This document shows positions 62,249 to 64,000 of a stretch of 64,000 nt of DNA, one piece after another. The notes under the pieces were generated by a model that was not told the origin of the DNA, made no database searches, and saw only the letters and a list, made by a program, of their open reading frames with translations. The position numbers and the translations under genes are program-made. The DNA comes from Paramecium pentaurelia (Eukaryota; Ciliophora; Oligohymenophorea; Peniculida; Parameciidae): the NCBI GenBank assembly GCA_905183005.1, contig CAJJDO010000084.1:62001-126000 (forward strand), read 5' to 3'. Numbering within the stretch: position 1 is the first letter of the stretch; every line of letters starts with the position of its first letter.

Positions 62249-63209
62249 TCATCCTTTTTTTTATGTTGTAATTTGATTACATTATTATCTAATTGCTTTA
62301 AGTAATATTAAAGTATTGTCTAATTTTTTATCAGTACTTTATAATTTAGTTAAACTTATGTTATTCTAAGTATGATTGCTTCTTCCAGGATTTGGAGAAG
62401 TAGTAACACTTGACCAAAAATTAGATTGTGATCTATAATATTTGGATTTATCATTAATTTTTTGATCTCTCCTTTAATTGTCAACTCTTTAATTTAAGAA
62501 TGAGAGAGCTTCTTTTATTTTTTCATTCAAATTCTATTATGAATCTTCAGTGAGCATTTTTGTAAAAACTGCTTTTGATGAAGAGTATGAGTGAGAATTA
62601 TTTTATGCTCTTTTTCCTCTTGTTTGAGATATAGGTCTAACTGAAGGACATTCTAAAGTAGATTATAAGGTTTCAGTTCTTAGGTCTGAAATGTTTGATG
62701 GATTTTAGAGGGAACTAAAATAAATAGTGTGATACTTGATTATAAATTTGAGTTCTTTATTTTATTTGATATATTGTCTTATCTTATCTTGCTCTTTGTT
62801 TATTTAAGTTTATAATTTTAGATTTAAATTAAGTGTGTCTTTTAGTTAAAACTCTTTTGCTTATAATTAGTCTTGCAATTCTTTAATTCTTATATCTTAT
62901 ACAGATATTTTATTTTCTAACAGCTTTATAATAAATAAGGAGTACTTGATTTCTTTGGATTTCAGAGGTCAACCTTTCAGTGATGTGTATAATTTTTATA
63001 TGAGTAGTATTGGAATTATCTTCTGAAATTTTATCTAATTATGAAACTCTAGACATTGTCATAGAAGGTTCATTTATATTGGTACTATTTTTAAACCGAC
63101 TATAATAATCTGAACAAAAGATGTCTGTTAAGTTATTAGAGAGTAATAAATTAGTTTATCGATCTGATTCCGATATTTCTAATAATGAGCCTGAATCATC
63201 TTTATCCAT
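62249..63209 (-). CDS. Hypothetical coiled-coil protein
   Basis: About 305 residues with a 22-nt intron (GTACTCC...AAAG, near 62930) and probably a 21-nt stop-free intron (GTATCACAC...TTTTAG, near 62730; 312 residues if retained). The N-terminus is acidic and Ser-rich (MDKDDSGSLLEISESD). Residues ~75-160 form a clear coiled coil (ENKISVQDIRIKELQDQLQ). The C-terminal half is basic, Ser/Asn-rich and probably disordered (SVRPISQTRGKRAQNNSHSY). No known domain; cytoskeletal association is only a guess. Confidence 0.75.
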
Positions 63210-63398
63210 ATTTATTAATATTATATTCTAATATAATAATATATGTTTTTAAGTATGATTATAAAAATAGATATAATATTTAAGATATAGTTTATGTTAT
63301 GTATACATAATAATATACTTTATTAATACATCATCTCTATAGATATTCAAAATTTTTAGATTTATTTAATTCAATTTAATTCATTATTATTTTTATAG
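63210..63398. promoter_or_regulatory. Divergent promoter region
   Basis: 189 bp between divergent starts (63209 minus, 63399 plus), almost pure A/T with short TATA-like runs. No specific element can be named. Confidence 0.5.
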
Positions 63399-64000
63399 AT
63401 GTTCCGAACCAATAAAAGTTCTACAGTTCCAACCAGAACCAAAGAAAAAAGTACTATTTTGGCACCTTGCATTAATTGTGAAGAATTTATACCCTTTGAT
63501 AAAATTGATTTACATGCCTAAATTTGCACTCAAGTTTCTAACAAAGTTCTTAAATATTCATAATCAACTGTATTTTTTGAAGAGAATGATTTCAAATTAA
63601 GCAAATTGAAAGCTAATTTATAGAACAAATCGTACAAACACACTCAAAGATTATGTCGTATTTGTGAATTGGTTACTTAAATCAATACAATTGGTTGTGT
63701 AGAAGAAGCATCTTTAAAGGAATTCGAAAAAGAATTACTTAATTTAAGTTAAGAACCAAGTCAATCTATAAATTAATCTTTATACATTGAAAGATTACAT
63801 TCACTTGTTCTATAAAGGATGAGTATCATTCAAAATCAATTAAACCTCAAGGCAATCAGACCTACATAATCACAATAGAACTTTTATCCTTAATAAAATA
63901 CTACTTTCATCTCAAAAAATTCCAAAAATTCAACAGGTTCAACTCAAACGACTAGTAATAACAACTTATAAAATTTAATTCAAAATAAGTTAGAGTCATC
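63399..64000 (+). CDS. C2HC-type zinc-finger protein, 3' truncated
   Basis: An open frame of 200 codons running off the window. After a basic start (MFRTNKSSTVPTRTKEKST) there is PCINCEEFIPFDKIDLHAQIC, a C-x2-C-x11-H-x4-C arrangement typical of C2HC/UBZ-like zinc fingers. A second pair, RLCRICELV, appears about 70 residues later. The rest is Ser/Gln/Asn-rich and probably disordered. No intron so far. Role unknown. Confidence 0.75.

Noticed and set aside
1..64000. Dense TAA/TAG stops in every frame, suggesting pseudogenes or non-coding DNA
   Set aside because: All recognisable domains continue through TAA/TAG at glutamine-like positions and end at TGA, so this is the ciliate code rather than decay.
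1..64000. CRISPR arrays, insertion sequences or bacterial operons
   Set aside because: There are no spaced direct repeats, transposase motifs or ribosome binding sites; the window is nuclear eukaryotic.

Overview
The window reads as macronuclear DNA of a ciliate, almost certainly Paramecium. It is very AT-rich. Every convincing gene uses TAA and TAG as glutamine, with TGA as the only stop. About sixty introns of 20-34 nt, nearly all GTA...TAG or GTA...AAG, must be removed to keep the frames open. Genes are packed with spacers as short as 24-38 bp. A trichocyst matrix protein gene, a ciliary dynein docking protein and a SAS6-like protein fit that lineage. Translating with the standard code yields only fragments, so all calls below use the ciliate code with introns removed by eye.

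Layout. 1-6.4 kb: the 3' part of a Ser/Thr kinase gene (+), then minus-strand genes for a long coiled-coil protein, an outer-dynein-arm docking protein and a small Cys-rich protein. 6.6-17 kb: a protein with an N-terminal acylation signal, a membrane protein resembling a degenerate histidine kinase, an EF-hand protein, a two-TM ciliate membrane protein, a trichocyst matrix protein, a small unknown, a B-box/WD40 protein and another unknown. 18.2-30 kb: giant receptor-like gene A followed by a second histidine-kinase-like paralogue. 30-35.3 kb: SAS6-like, a membrane protein, two unknowns and a Rab GTPase without C-terminal cysteines. 37.5-58.8 kb: giant genes B (+) and C (-), a tail-to-tail inverted pair of the same family as A. 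59.2-64 kb: a PP2C phosphatase, a B-box protein with a PARP-like domain, a coiled-coil protein and a truncated zinc-finger protein.

The dominant feature is the giant family: signal peptide, an N-terminal domain with a YGLW.KY motif, a Cys-rich furin/growth-factor-receptor-like block, a long Asn/Ser-rich region with beta-helix-like repeats, then a multipass C-terminal module with a conserved YLYNEY..YYWE-type motif. The predicted products are 2731 (A), 3113 (B) and 3076 (C) residues.

The assembly has four joins where the ends of the flanking contigs are repeated on both sides of a single N or an N run (1212, 1025, 541 and 1171 bp). Three of these break the giant genes. Collapsing each duplication gives a coding length divisible by three in all three genes, so the duplications are artefacts. 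B and C also share a 407-bp inverted segment with no difference that I could see, inside otherwise clearly diverged sequence: either recent gene conversion or a repeat-collapse artefact.
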